Source: PALSA-1353 sp036267155 (lineage in GTDB: Bacteria > Planctomycetota > Phycisphaerae > Tepidisphaerales > Tepidisphaeraceae). Taken from it: a stretch of 64,000 bases of DNA. Made by a program: the position numbers and the translations under genes. Positions 34,079 to 43,870 of the stretch are shown in pieces (the first letter of the stretch is position 1; each line of letters opens with the position of its first letter). The stretch covers positions 62,001 to 126,000 of the forward strand of contig DATAWP010000054.1 in assembly GCA_036267155.1 (NCBI GenBank), in the 5' to 3' direction. The notes beneath the pieces were generated by a model. It saw only the letters and a list, made by a program, of their open reading frames with translations. It had not been told where the DNA came from and searched no databases.

Positions 34079-36409
34079 TTAGTTTCCCCCGCTTACATCC
34101 CCACTTCCATTCGTCGGCCTGCCGCCGCTCTCCGCGTACAAAATCATGTGCTCCATCAAAGCGGTTGCTGAGTCCGGCGTATATCCCACGATTCCATCCA
34201 CCGGCTCACCAACCAATCCCGCGCTGATGTCTTCTGCACTGAAAAAAACGCCGATGCGATCTCCAACCTTGATCCCCCGAATTCGCGGAATTTTCAAATC
34301 TTCCGTAATCACGTGCCGCGCATACGCCCGGTACCCCACCTGATCAATCTTGCTGTCGATCTCCGTATACAGCACGTGTCCAGGCCGCAGGAAATGATCG
34401 AGCTGGTTCGCATCATCGAAGTAGGCGGACCCAAGCTGCGCGCGAATATCTTGCGCGAACGTCGGCGAACCGCCGGCCGCGTCAATGATCAGAGTTCCAC
34501 CATTCTCCACAAACGCATGAAGTTGAATCCAATCGTCCAATTCCAGTTTGATATGCCCGGTCCCGGTGATGTCTGCAACCTTGTACCCGTCCAGGCTGGT
34601 ATTTGGCCCCAGCGTCACCGGGACGGTCTGCAAATCAAGCTGATCCCGATTGTGCATCACCGCGGCCAGCCGACGCCAGCCGCCCGGTTCAGGGTCCCAC
34701 ATGCCGTTGTATTTGATCCGCGCCACCTTCAGCGACCGCGTCGTCGTGATGCGCGAACTCGGCTCGACGATGTACGTGTCGCCCTTCTCGCGGATGTTTT
34801 TTTTGTCCGATGCGTACAGCAGCAAATCGGCTCCCAGTTCGAACATCGTTTCCCGTGAGCTTGTCAACTGAGCTTGCCAAGCGCGCGAAGGGTCCGCCTT
34901 GGGAAGCAGGACCATCAACTCCCGCACGCCGTTGCTGAACCCCAGAATCACCGGCGGGTCCTTCCAGTCGGCGCCCATGAACTGTTCGTTCGTCAAAATG
35001 CAATGATCCGCCGGCAACTCGCGGAATTCGCCGATGTCTGGAAACAATTCCGCGGCCAGATGTTTCACCGAATCCGAAAACTCCGTGCTGCCGCAGTCGG
35101 CGTTGAACAGGATCATCCCGCCCTGCTCGATGAACGTCTTGAGCTTCTGTTTCCTCTCATCGGAAAAATCCAGCGCCTTGTCGCCGGCGATGTACAGAAT
35201 CGGCGCATCGTGCAGATCGCCGGCCTGCGCCCGCAGATTTACCACCTGCCAGTTCAAAAGCCGATCCAGCTCCACCTCGCGTCCCATCCAGACATCGAAA
35301 TTCGCCAGATCGCGCGGCCGCTGGTTCCAGTTTCCCTCCGCATCGCTCTCGGCCGAGGCGAAATATTGCAGCTTGTTGAATCCCACGGGGGCTCGTCCCC
35401 GGCTCAGAAACAACATCGCGAAGGACGTATCCAGAACATTCGATTCCCACGACCCGTCATCCTTTTGTGTCCGCACCAGAAAATCGGCGCCCTGTGCGTA
35501 CCAATCCGTGCTCCCAAAATATTTCCGGCCGCTGGAGGCGCCGATCTCCTCCAATCCATACAGCCCGTAATAGGCATATTTTCCTTTGAACACGCTACCG
35601 AAATGCTCTCCGATCCACGCCAGCCCCTTGTCGATATTCGGATCGCTGATGTTCCCCTTGCAGGATGGGCTGGTCCCCATCGTCAATTCATCCTGCGCGA
35701 TGAACAGCGTTGCCACCCCCGCCGCCGTCATCGGCAACGTCTGATTCTTATCCCCCTTCCGCGTGCCGTAATACCAACTCCCATTGTCCCGCTGAATCTT
35801 TCTCCATCCTGCATCGACGCTTTTCCAATAGCTGGTTGGAATCTCCATCCCCTCCTGCGAACAAGCCCAAACGCCCTGCACGCCGTAGGGACCGGCCGCG
35901 CGCACCCAAGGCAGGTCTCCGGGATACATCCCAGAATCCGGCGAAATCTTCTTCACGAGAATTTCCCCATCGCGCCTCAGTGCGGCCTTCACCTGGTCGT
36001 CCGGCGGCAACATGCGCCAGACTTGGCACCGCATTCCCAGCGTGTACACGCTGTCAAACTGATTCCCCTCCAAATACCGAATGGCCGCCGCCAATTTCGG
36101 ATTTTCGGGACTCTCCCCCGCCGACAGAAGGGCGTACACCGCGGTGACGGTCATTCCGCCGGGATCCTCGGCGGGGGAAATAAATTTCTTCACCCGTTTG
36201 ATATATTCCCAGGCCCCCATCTTTTGTTTCGCGTACAGATATTGCTGCGCCTTGTCGATGGCGTTCTGAACCTCATCCGGCGTAGCCGCGCGCAAGACCC
36301 CCGCTCCCACCAAAATCCCAATTGTGAAAATGGCACACCAAAGCCCAGGGCGCCGCCGCGGGAGAACCCGCAAACTTGCGTCACTCCGCAATTCCAATCG
36401 CATTTTCAT
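34079..36409 (-). CDS. DUF4159 protein with terpenoid-cyclase-like repeats
   Basis: 776 residues from the ATG at 36409. Signal/anchor (LWCAIFTIGILVGAGVL, ~25-42) is followed by an alpha/alpha-toroid region like prenyltransferase/squalene-oxidase repeats, e.g. DNGSWYYGTRKGDKNQTLP, DKGLAWIGEHFG and KDDGSWESNVLDTSFAMLFL. After about 380 come two DUF4159 domains (LNWQVVNLRAQAGDLHDAPILY; YNGMWDPEPGGWRRLAAVM) with a flavodoxin-like pattern. This architecture is common in planctomycetes; secretion and a role in the cell surface are inferred. It lies 19 bases after sppA on the same strand. Confidence 0.85.
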   Translation of the reverse strand: MKMRLELRSDASLRVLPRRRPGLWCAIFTIGILVGAGVLRAATPDEVQNAIDKAQQYLYAKQKMGAWEYIKRVKKFISPAEDPGGMTVTAVYALLSAGESPENPKLAAAIRYLEGNQFDSVYTLGMRCQVWRMLPPDDQVKAALRRDGEILVKKISPDSGMYPGDLPWVRAAGPYGVQGVWACSQEGMEIPTSYWKSVDAGWRKIQRDNGSWYYGTRKGDKNQTLPMTAAGVATLFIAQDELTMGTSPSCKGNISDPNIDKGLAWIGEHFGSVFKGKYAYYGLYGLEEIGASSGRKYFGSTDWYAQGADFLVRTQKDDGSWESNVLDTSFAMLFLSRGRAPVGFNKLQYFASAESDAEGNWNQRPRDLANFDVWMGREVELDRLLNWQVVNLRAQAGDLHDAPILYIAGDKALDFSDERKQKLKTFIEQGGMILFNADCGSTEFSDSVKHLAAELFPDIGEFRELPADHCILTNEQFMGADWKDPPVILGFSNGVRELMVLLPKADPSRAWQAQLTSSRETMFELGADLLLYASDKKNIREKGDTYIVEPSSRITTTRSLKVARIKYNGMWDPEPGGWRRLAAVMHNRDQLDLQTVPVTLGPNTSLDGYKVADITGTGHIKLELDDWIQLHAFVENGGTLIIDAAGGSPTFAQDIRAQLGSAYFDDANQLDHFLRPGHVLYTEIDSKIDQVGYRAYARHVITEDLKIPRIRGIKVGDRIGVFFSAEDISAGLVGEPVDGIVGYTPDSATALMEHMILYAESGGRPTNGSGDVSGGN

Positions 36410-36428
36410 CAAGCCGCCCCGGCGAATT

Positions 36429-37562
36429 TTAATTCCCTCGCCACAGCAATAGCGGCCTGGCCGCGAATAACTTCTCCACCGACCGCGCATCCAAGCTGAA
36501 TCCGTCGATGTTCACCATTCCCGCCGAAGCCCCCGTCTCGTCCCTCTGAATATTCGACCGCGCCATCAGCAACTGCAACAGTGTTGCACTTGGCGCAAAA
36601 CGCACCACCGACGGATTGGTGATTCCCGCCAAGCTGGCCGCATAATCATACGCCTTTTCCGGATACCCGATCTGATCGACCAGGCCCCGGTCCAGGGCAT
36701 CCTGAGCGATGAAGGCCTTGCCGCTGAACACGTCCCCGGTCTTGTCGTTCAGTTTCCCCTTCCGGCCCGTTTGCACGACTTCTTTGAACAGCGCAAACGT
36801 GCCGTTCACCAAACCCTGAAGATACGCTTCATCCTGCGGATTCTCCGGCTCGAACATCGAACCCGCGTTCTTATACGAATGCCCCTTCACGGTCGCCGTC
36901 AGCGTCGTCTCCGCCACGCCGTATTTGTCCAACAGTTTGCTCATGTTGAACCGCGGAAACAACACGCCGATGTTTCCCGTCAAACAGCCCGGTTCGGCAA
37001 AAATATAATCGGCCGCGCAAGAGACGTAATATCCTCCGCTGGTCGCCATCCCGCGCATCGCCACGACGACCGGCACATGTTTATCGCTCTTGAACCGATC
37101 GAGCCGGTGATACATCTCATCGGACGCGGTCGCCGATCCGCCGGGAGTATCCACTTCCACGACCAATGCCTTGACGGCCGAATCTTTCTCGACGTCCTTC
37201 AGCACCTTGTCGAAGGTCTGTGCGCTGGCGTCATCGATGATCCCATCCACCGGCACCACCGCGATCTTGTCCGCCCCGTCGCCGGAAATGACGGTCTGCC
37301 TCACCTCCCCGGCCGCCCCCGCCACATCTGCACCGAATTGCACCACGTTGACCAGCACGGAAATCGCCAGCGCGATCACGAGCAGGACGACGGCGATCCA
37401 CACCCCTGCCCGCCGGCGCGGCGGCATCGGAGGCATCGGCGGATACATCATCGGCCCCGGCGGCGTCCACGGCTTCCCCGCCCCGCCTCCAGGCCCCGGC
37501 GGCATCCCAAACGCACCACGCGGATCGACCGGGCCCTGTCCTGGAGGAAGTGATTGTGTCAT
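36429..37562 (-). CDS. sppA: Signal peptide peptidase SppA (S49 family)
   Basis: 377 residues, starting at the ATG at 37562. A Pro/Gly/Met-rich cytosolic tail leads to one membrane anchor (AGVWIAVVLLVIALAISVLV), then a periplasmic serine protease domain. The nucleophile Ser is in GMATSGGYYVSCAADY and the partner Lys in GHSYKNAGSMFEP, the normal Ser/Lys dyad spacing. VVEVDTPGGSATASDEMYHRL holds the binding loop. It degrades leftover signal peptides. It is 19 bases before the DUF4159 gene, so they probably form an operon; the frame is also open upstream to 37601. Confidence 0.93.
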   Translation of the reverse strand: MTQSLPPGQGPVDPRGAFGMPPGPGGGAGKPWTPPGPMMYPPMPPMPPRRRAGVWIAVVLLVIALAISVLVNVVQFGADVAGAAGEVRQTVISGDGADKIAVVPVDGIIDDASAQTFDKVLKDVEKDSAVKALVVEVDTPGGSATASDEMYHRLDRFKSDKHVPVVVAMRGMATSGGYYVSCAADYIFAEPGCLTGNIGVLFPRFNMSKLLDKYGVAETTLTATVKGHSYKNAGSMFEPENPQDEAYLQGLVNGTFALFKEVVQTGRKGKLNDKTGDVFSGKAFIAQDALDRGLVDQIGYPEKAYDYAASLAGITNPSVVRFAPSATLLQLLMARSNIQRDETGASAGMVNIDGFSLDARSVEKLFAARPLLLWRGN

Positions 37563-37650
37563 ACACTGGTAAATTCTAACAATTCCTCTCTCTGCCGCCA
37601 TCGCCTCTTTTTCTTTTGACGTGCGCTTTGCGCTTTCCCAAGAAAAACTA

Positions 37651-37680
37651 GAAACCCGAGTGAAGCTTCACTCGGGTTTC
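37651..37680 (-). terminator. Perfect 30-base palindrome, terminator of pilT
   Basis: Bases 37651-37680 read GAAACCCGAGTGAAG and then its exact reverse complement. On the minus strand this 15-bp stem is followed by TAGTTTTTCTT, making it a very strong intrinsic terminator for pilT, whose stop lies 50 bases upstream. Confidence 0.85.
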
Positions 37681-37729
37681 AAATCTCTCATTCGGATTCG
37701 AAGTTGCGACGGGTCGGCAAGCATCCATT

Positions 37730-38857
37730 TCATGTCGGTTTCACCGCGGACGCCGGCCGTGGCCGCACTCCCCCTGGCTCCGTCGGCGCCTTCGACGACC
37801 CGATACCCCGCACCGCCATCTCCAGCGCCTCCCGATTCGTCGCGTTGCGAATCGCCTCCGCGTGTGAGATCAATTCCTGCTGGAACATTTGGAGCAAATT
37901 CTGATCGAACGTCTGCTGCCCGTTGCCGGCGCTCTTCATGTAATCGCCCAATTCCAGCGCCCGCCCCTCGAGAATGTATTTCTGCGACACCGGCCCGCCG
38001 CGCAAAATCTCCGTCGCCGGACGCCTTCCGCCGTCCCGCGAAATGACGAGCCGCTGCGAGATGATCGCCTCCAGGTTTCCCGCCAATTGTGTCAGCAGCA
38101 GTTTATGCTCCGCCGGCGGAAACATCGCGACGATGCGTTCGATCGTCTGCGGCGCGCTGGCGGAGTGAACGGTCGAGAAAACCTGGTGCCCCGTGTCCGC
38201 CGCCCGCAGCGCGATCCGCAGCGTATCCATATCTCGCAGTTCGCCCACCAATATCACGTCGGGGTCCTGGCGCAGCGACTGACGCAACGCCTGCTCGAAG
38301 CTCGGCGTGTCGGTCCCCACCTCCAATTGCGCAATCAGCGCATGCTTGGGCGTATGCAGATACTCCACCGGGTCTTCGATGCTGATGATTTTCGTGGGCC
38401 GCGACTGGTTGATCAGATCGATCATTGCCGCCAGGGTCGTCGATTTACCCGATCCGGTGGTTCCCGTCACCAGCGTTAGCCCCCGTCCCGACATGGCGAT
38501 TTCGTTAATCACCTCCGGCAAGTTGAGTTGCTTGATGGTGGGAATCTTACTTTTGATGAGCCGCATCGAAATCCCGGCGTTGCCCAGTTGCCGATACGCC
38601 GAGCATCGAAATCGGCAAATTCCCGCCGCCGCATAGGAGAAATCCAATCCCGCCGTGAGCCGATCGTCGAGATTTTCCCGAAGTCGCGCCGGCGCGATCG
38701 ACGCGATGAATTCCTGGAGCTGCTCATCGGTGAGGGCCGGTTGATCCACGGTATGCAAAACCCCCTGGATTCGCAGTTTGGGCGAGAGCCCGGCCTGAAT
38801 GTGAATATCCGACGCCCCGCGGTCGGCCGCGAAACGCATGAGTGATTGAAAATCCAT
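37730..38857 (-). CDS. pilT: Type IV pilus retraction ATPase PilT
   Basis: 375 residues. It powers twitching motility by pilus retraction. The N-terminal domain begins FQSLMRFAADRGASDIHIQAG. The ATPase core has Walker A GTTGSGKST (~130-138), an Asp box IISIEDPVEYLH, the Walker B DPDVILVGELRD and the His box STVHSASAPQTIERI. The C-terminus has a Pro/Ala-rich tail (GSSKAPTEPGGVRP). No other pilus gene is in the window, so it is isolated. A direct repeat lies upstream and a palindromic terminator downstream; it is probably monocistronic. Confidence 0.95.
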   Translation of the reverse strand: MDFQSLMRFAADRGASDIHIQAGLSPKLRIQGVLHTVDQPALTDEQLQEFIASIAPARLRENLDDRLTAGLDFSYAAAGICRFRCSAYRQLGNAGISMRLIKSKIPTIKQLNLPEVINEIAMSGRGLTLVTGTTGSGKSTTLAAMIDLINQSRPTKIISIEDPVEYLHTPKHALIAQLEVGTDTPSFEQALRQSLRQDPDVILVGELRDMDTLRIALRAADTGHQVFSTVHSASAPQTIERIVAMFPPAEHKLLLTQLAGNLEAIISQRLVISRDGGRRPATEILRGGPVSQKYILEGRALELGDYMKSAGNGQQTFDQNLLQMFQQELISHAEAIRNATNREALEMAVRGIGSSKAPTEPGGVRPRPASAVKPT

Positions 38858-38920
38858 AAGTGCGCTCCCGATGTGCCCGTCATGGGGAAGTCTACCCGCA
38901 CGCTCTCGGATTCCGCAATC

Positions 38921-38954
38921 GAAATGCGTCTGCCGAAATGCGTCTGCAAGACGC
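38921..38954. repeat. Direct repeat and small hairpin upstream of pilT
   Basis: GAAATGCGTCTGCC (38921-38934) is followed head-to-tail by GAAATGCGTCTGCA (38935-38948), a 14-base tandem repeat with one change. GCGTCT/AGACGC (38940-38945 and 38949-38954) makes a small hairpin. The position, 64 bases upstream of pilT, suits a regulator site. Confidence 0.45.
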
Positions 38955-39066
38955 CTGGGGTTGGATGCTCAAATGAAGTCTGCAACCAATTTTAGCCGGG
39001 CCGCTTGCGGGCCGCGTGGGAGGGGCGCAACGATTCTTCGCAGAATACGGCCCGCAGATGGGGTGG

Positions 39067-39477
39067 CTAAGAATTCTTGCTTTTGAAATAGCTCGCCGAA
39101 ATCGCCCCCTCGGTTCCGCCGCGGGGGGCGAATTTCCCGATTACCGTCATCCGCTGCGGCTTCATCACAGCCGCCAAATCGTCCAGAATCTCGTTCACCA
39201 CCGCTTCATAAAAAATTCCCTTGTTCCGGTACGAAAAAAAATAGAGCTTCAGACTCTTCATCTCCACGCACAGCCGATCGGGAACATAATTCACCGTGAT
39301 CGTCGCAAAATCCGGCTGGCCCGTCACCGGACAGACGCTGGTGAATTCTGGAAAAACAAACTCAATATCATAATCCCGTCCCGGCCGCGGGTTGGCGAAC
39401 GTGTCGAGAATGGTGCGCGGCCTGGCGATCTGTTGCGGAGTCAGAATCGACTTGTGCCGAAGATGCGTGGCCATCAC
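39067..39477 (-). CDS. queF: NADPH-dependent 7-cyano-7-deazaguanine reductase QueF
   Basis: 136 residues, the short unimodular QueF type. It reduces preQ0 to preQ1 in queuosine biosynthesis. FTSVCPVTGQPDFATI holds the catalytic Cys (forms a thioimide with preQ0) and the nearby Asp, and VEMKSLKLYFFSYRNKGIFYEA is the NADPH/dimer motif. The tunnelling-fold ends VIGKFAPRGG. It overlaps the DUF4340 gene by four bases, which is an odd partner, so co-expression with the gliding-type ABC operon seems real. Confidence 0.95.
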   Translation of the reverse strand: MMATHLRHKSILTPQQIARPRTILDTFANPRPGRDYDIEFVFPEFTSVCPVTGQPDFATITVNYVPDRLCVEMKSLKLYFFSYRNKGIFYEAVVNEILDDLAAVMKPQRMTVIGKFAPRGGTEGAISASYFKSKNS

Positions 39478-40976
39478 GGCCCCGTCTTCTGGAAATCCGC
39501 GTCCAGCGCATCCACCACCGGCGTCGCGACCTCGAATGCCAAATCATCGTAAATTCCGTAAGGCGTTCCGCCGTTGGTGGGGCGAACGAACTCGAAGTGA
39601 TACGTCGCCCCCTTCGTCTCCAGCGAAACGATATATTTCTCCATCGCCGCCGAATCGGGCGCCGTCTCCAGGTATTTATCCGCCTTGAGCGGATTGAATT
39701 TTCCCAACAGCGTATCGACCTTGGAATCATCCACCTGCCGGGTCTTATCCGCAGGGACATTGAACACCCAGGCGGACTGCGGCGCCTTGGCCGGTTCCGT
39801 CGCGGGCTCCGTGCTGGGCCGCGCTCCGGCTTTTAATTTGGACGGCGCCGCCGGCCCCAGCGGCTTGGGCGCCTCCTTCGGCCGCCGCGCCAGCACCACC
39901 ACCTGAGTCGCCTCCGGCGGCCGCTGGGCGCTCTGCGTCGTCGGCGTGGAATACATCTGCTTCACCAGCGATATCTGCGTCACGTCCTCCGGCAAAATCG
40001 TGGCCACTTCCTTGTCCCGCAAATCCAGCGGCGTCTTCTTCAGATCATCCAAAACCGAACTGGCGATTTTCGCCACCAACCCATCCGACGTTCGCACGAA
40101 ATAATGGTCCTTGGCGAGGCTGTCCGGCGTCCCAATCGTCAGCGTCTGTCCGCCGGCCGGTAGCGCACTTGGGTCCGTCGTGGGCCGCGTGTTCGGCGAT
40201 TCCGTGCTGAGCCACACCTGCACCGTCGGATGATCGAACCGCGCAAACGCCAACTCGTCCGAATCATTCGTGACGAATGAACTCGCCTCGATCCCCGTAA
40301 TCGTTGAAATCAGCGACGAAATCGCCTCGCTGTCCCCCGGCATCTTCACCGGCTCGGCGATTTGCCACTTCGAACCCTCGCGGTTCAGCACGAGCCGCTG
40401 GCTCGGCGTCACGATGCGAACCTGCTGCACCTCCATCGAATTGGCTGTGAGCAGATGCTTGTCGCGCAAATCATCCGCCGCCGTTTTCAGCGTCTTTGCC
40501 ACGCCGGCATCAATCAGGTTCACATCCCCGTCATCCACTCGCGCATACATCACATCGCCGGCGAAATTCTTATTCCCGATATCCAACCGAACCGTTTTCC
40601 CATCATCCGTCGAGATCGCCACGCTGTACTTCGGCTTATCCAGCCCCGAATCGGACACCGTACCTTCCGGCTTTCCCTGTGACTCGAGATCGCACAACGT
40701 CCGAACCAGATCCTGCGTCTGCCAATCCACGGCGACCGCGTTCACCGGCTCGGTCATTCGCCAGCCCGTGCCGTTCTTTTCCAGCGTGGTGTGATTCCCA
40801 TCCGCATCCGTGATGGTCAATCCCTTCACCTGATCGCTGCGCAGATCGAGCAGCTTCTTTGCCTGCCCGGCCGTCGTTTGCTCGGGAGCCTTCTTCTCAC
40901 TGATCTGACCAGCCCAAAAAATGCCCCCCACCACGAGCAGGGCCACCAACAGAACAATTGTCGTTTTGAAATTCAT
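39474..40976 (-). CDS. DUF4340 domain protein
   Basis: 500 residues. N-terminal membrane anchor (TIVLLVALLVVGGIFWAGQ) followed by DUF4340 repeats, e.g. KNGTGWRMTEPVNAVAVDW, TLCDLESQGKPEG, NREGSKWQIAEPVKMPGDS, and a Pro/Thr/Ala-rich linker (~330-360) before a C-terminal third copy (FEFVRPTNGGTPYGIYDDLAF). Probably periplasmic. DUF4340 genes commonly follow gldG homologues, and here the gene begins 9 bases after the GldG-type gene. A role as extracytoplasmic partner of the ABC exporter is inferred. Confidence 0.88.
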   Translation of the reverse strand: MNFKTTIVLLVALLVVGGIFWAGQISEKKAPEQTTAGQAKKLLDLRSDQVKGLTITDADGNHTTLEKNGTGWRMTEPVNAVAVDWQTQDLVRTLCDLESQGKPEGTVSDSGLDKPKYSVAISTDDGKTVRLDIGNKNFAGDVMYARVDDGDVNLIDAGVAKTLKTAADDLRDKHLLTANSMEVQQVRIVTPSQRLVLNREGSKWQIAEPVKMPGDSEAISSLISTITGIEASSFVTNDSDELAFARFDHPTVQVWLSTESPNTRPTTDPSALPAGGQTLTIGTPDSLAKDHYFVRTSDGLVAKIASSVLDDLKKTPLDLRDKEVATILPEDVTQISLVKQMYSTPTTQSAQRPPEATQVVVLARRPKEAPKPLGPAAPSKLKAGARPSTEPATEPAKAPQSAWVFNVPADKTRQVDDSKVDTLLGKFNPLKADKYLETAPDSAAMEKYIVSLETKGATYHFEFVRPTNGGTPYGIYDDLAFEVATPVVDALDADFQKTGP

Positions 40977-40985
40977 CGCGGTAAC

Positions 40986-43154
40986 TCAATCCCGGCGGTT
41001 GGCGTAGACCATCAATCCCGCGAAGATCACCGCCAGCGGCAAGCCGATGGTCATTATTCCGACCCGCCAGAATGCCAGGGCCGCGGGCGACATCTCTTCG
41101 ATCCTGGCCATCTGAAGCGCGTGCGGGCTGATCGCCAGCATGGAATCTTCGTGCGCCAGCCACAAAATGCTGTTCACAAAAAACTCGCCATTTCCGGGCA
41201 GGCGCGCGACGGTCAGTCCATGTTTTTCCAACATGTCGTTATCCGGCAAATCGACCAGATCGCTGCTGGCGAACAGCGAGCTTCCCACTACCACGAGCCG
41301 GGCGCCATTTTTATTCTCCGATGCCGCCGCGCCATACAGCGGGTCCGACGGCGTATTGTCGATGTCGGGGTATAGCCGCCCCGCATCGGGATCGGCCGTA
41401 GGATGGAACGTGACGACCTTCGGCTGATCGCCGCTCAGAATGGACTGAGTATCCGCGCTGGCCCAAAAGTGCGGCGTCATCGGAATCGGCAGCAGCGGCG
41501 TCACCTTGACCCCTGCCGGAATCTCGGCCGTCGCCATGATCGGCTCGGAGCCGGCCGTTAAGAAATCCAAGCCGTTCAGCGGCTTAGCGATGGGGTGATC
41601 CCCGTAATAATTCAGCTTGAACACAAACTGGTTCGCCTGCAAGGCGGCCTCGACCAGATCGTTAGACCTCCGCTGCGGCGGCGGCAGGGCTTCATGCACG
41701 ATCACAAAATCCGCCCGCGCCCGAATGCCCATCGGCTCCAGCGCCGCATCCATCGGATCCTTCATCGGGAACAGCAGCACCATCGCCGACCCGCCTGATT
41801 TCAAATGCTCCTCAAGCATCTGATCCAGCGGCAACGGTTGCTCCGAGGGCTGCTCCCAGGGGGGCCGAACCACCACCCAAATGGCCGACTTCATCTGCTC
41901 AGCCGTCGGCTCGGGCATCGGCATTTCCTCTTGCTGCATGGCCGCTTGCCCACTGGCATCCTTTTCCTGCACGTCGAAATTGTCATCCTTAAGCCGCTGC
42001 GCCACGGCGGCGAACATCGGAGTCTGGCCCTGCATCGACATCGTCGCCAGGGGCGGCCCGCCGGGCCGCACGAAAACCACCATCGGCTTGGGACCACCCG
42101 TCAGCGACGCGATCGCCGCCGTGATCTGCTGCTCGCCCGCGAAACTCAGCTTCGGCTGAATGTCCGGTGACTCTGATGCAAACCGGCTCGATTCCGGAAC
42201 TTTCCACACCTGATCGAACGACAGAATCTTGTATCCCGCGTCGGTCATCACAATGATCGACTTGCTCTTGAGCTGCGTCCTGAATTCATCGAGTTCCTTC
42301 AGCGCTCCGAGATGCGAGATTTTATCCAGCACCGTATCCACTATTTTCTTCGCGGCATCCGCGCGCGTGGCCGCATCGGGAGCGTAATCCTGCACCGCCT
42401 TGGCGACGGTTTTGTTGTCCTTGAGAGAACCCAACACCGCGGAAAACTGCTGGAAAAGCTGCGAAATATTCGTATACGTCGTCTTCGTGTCGTCCACGCC
42501 GTCCTTGTAGCTCGGCACCTGCTGATCCAGATCCGAATCCACCGCCGTTTTCAGGTCCTGGAGTTGATGATGCGCCAGCACCAGCGTCAGGTAGGCCGCA
42601 TACAAATTCTGCTGAAGCTGCTGATCCTGAATCTGACCGAGCGGCAATGCCCGGAACTTCACCGCCTCGTCGGTCGCGAATTGATCGACCTGCTTATTCT
42701 CGTCGGCGAGATGATTCAGAATCTCCTTGTATCCTTTCACCTCGCCGCCGTATTTGTTCGTGACCTCGGCGACGAGCTTGTCGAAATCATCCTTCTGGGT
42801 ATCCGGATCGAGCAATTCGGTCGTGATGTTCTTGCCCTTGGTGGCGTATTCGTTGAGCAAATCGGCCACGGGCTGATAAAAATCCTGGTCGCCCGAATTG
42901 CTTTTGAGCTTTGGATAGAGCGCAACGATTTGCACGGGCTGCTTGAGGTCTTTGATGAAATCGACGGACTGCGGGCGAAGGCTCTGCGTGCCGCCGACGG
43001 TCGTGTCCATCCGCCAGGCGTGCGCCTGCGCCAGCCAGGTCAGCATCGCCGCCAGCACCACGACGACGATGCAGGACAGCACGACGTTCGCGCCATACTT
43101 CACCCAGCGCTGTCGCTGCGATTCCGGCGGGAGGCTTTTTTGAGACTCACTCAT
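40986..43154 (-). CDS. GldG-type ABC exporter auxiliary protein
   Basis: 722 residues, starting at the ATG at 43154 that overlaps the permease stop (ATGA). It has an N-terminal TM (NVVLSCIVVVVLAAMLTWL) and a C-terminal TM (VGIMTIGLPLAVIFAGLMVYA). The long extracytoplasmic part has the GldG/DUF7088-like opening (LRPQSVDFIKDLKQPVQIVALYPK), a coiled-coil-rich insertion (~170-285), the VWKVPESS region and the final disaccharide-like fold (LVVVGSSLFASSDLVDLPDN). It follows the ATPase and permease genes in the same operon; with GldA/F homologues it should form an export complex. Confidence 0.85.
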   Translation of the reverse strand: MSESQKSLPPESQRQRWVKYGANVVLSCIVVVVLAAMLTWLAQAHAWRMDTTVGGTQSLRPQSVDFIKDLKQPVQIVALYPKLKSNSGDQDFYQPVADLLNEYATKGKNITTELLDPDTQKDDFDKLVAEVTNKYGGEVKGYKEILNHLADENKQVDQFATDEAVKFRALPLGQIQDQQLQQNLYAAYLTLVLAHHQLQDLKTAVDSDLDQQVPSYKDGVDDTKTTYTNISQLFQQFSAVLGSLKDNKTVAKAVQDYAPDAATRADAAKKIVDTVLDKISHLGALKELDEFRTQLKSKSIIVMTDAGYKILSFDQVWKVPESSRFASESPDIQPKLSFAGEQQITAAIASLTGGPKPMVVFVRPGGPPLATMSMQGQTPMFAAVAQRLKDDNFDVQEKDASGQAAMQQEEMPMPEPTAEQMKSAIWVVVRPPWEQPSEQPLPLDQMLEEHLKSGGSAMVLLFPMKDPMDAALEPMGIRARADFVIVHEALPPPQRRSNDLVEAALQANQFVFKLNYYGDHPIAKPLNGLDFLTAGSEPIMATAEIPAGVKVTPLLPIPMTPHFWASADTQSILSGDQPKVVTFHPTADPDAGRLYPDIDNTPSDPLYGAAASENKNGARLVVVGSSLFASSDLVDLPDNDMLEKHGLTVARLPGNGEFFVNSILWLAHEDSMLAISPHALQMARIEEMSPAALAFWRVGIMTIGLPLAVIFAGLMVYANRRD

Positions 43155-43870
43155 TTCCATCTCCGCGATTCCAGCACTTTCGCCGTCAGGAACAAAAACA
43201 CGCAGGTCGAAAGAATGAAAAATGCCAGATGTCCCGTATCGATGATTCCCCGGCTGAAATCCGTGTACCGCCTGAACACCGTCTGATCGATGATTTTCGT
43301 TGAAGTTTCCGACAACATTTTCCCGCTGGCCCACCACGGCACGATGGTGATGACGAACAGAACCGCCGCCGTCGCCACCGCCGAGACGATCTGGCTACGC
43401 GTCAGCGACGAGCAGAACAGTCCGATGGATATGAACAGGGCCCCGACCAGAATGATCCCCAGATACCCACTGCGGATCGGTCCGAAATCCATTCGCGGAT
43501 TCGCATAAATCGCCAGCAGCGCGACGTACAACAGCGTCGGAGCGAGCATCACAAGAAAAAATCCGAACGATCCAAGAAACTTTCCGAGCACCACATCGGT
43601 CTCGGCCACCGGCGCCGTCATGAGGGTTTCAATCGTGCCGGTGGACCACTCCTGGGCCAGCAATCCCATCGACAGCAGCGGGACGATCCAGACCAGCAGC
43701 CAGACCATCCAGTTGAACAGATTCCGCATCCCAGCGATTTCGCCCGGCTGAAAATCGTCCCAGAACGTAAACCCGCAGGCGATCAGAAACACGGCCATCG
43801 CCACATACGCGATGGGCGAATAGAAATAGCTGGTCAGTTCACGGCGAGCGATTGTGGTTGCGCGTGTCAT
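43151..43870 (-). CDS. ABC-2 type permease, GldF-like
   Basis: 239 residues, start at 43870 overlapping the ATPase stop by four bases. Six membrane segments can be read, starting with YSPIAYVAMAVFLIACGFTFW, then LFNWMVWLLVWIVPLLSMGLL with the EEWSTGTIE-like QEWSTGTIETLMTAPV motif, a long third segment (GSFGFFLVMLAPTLLYVALL) and the closing segments. This is the ABC-2/DUF4857-like gliding transporter pattern. It pairs with the ATPase and GldG homologue. Direction of transport is inferred to be export. Confidence 0.9.
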   Translation of the reverse strand: MTRATTIARRELTSYFYSPIAYVAMAVFLIACGFTFWDDFQPGEIAGMRNLFNWMVWLLVWIVPLLSMGLLAQEWSTGTIETLMTAPVAETDVVLGKFLGSFGFFLVMLAPTLLYVALLAIYANPRMDFGPIRSGYLGIILVGALFISIGLFCSSLTRSQIVSAVATAAVLFVITIVPWWASGKMLSETSTKIIDQTVFRRYTDFSRGIIDTGHLAFFILSTCVFLFLTAKVLESRRWK

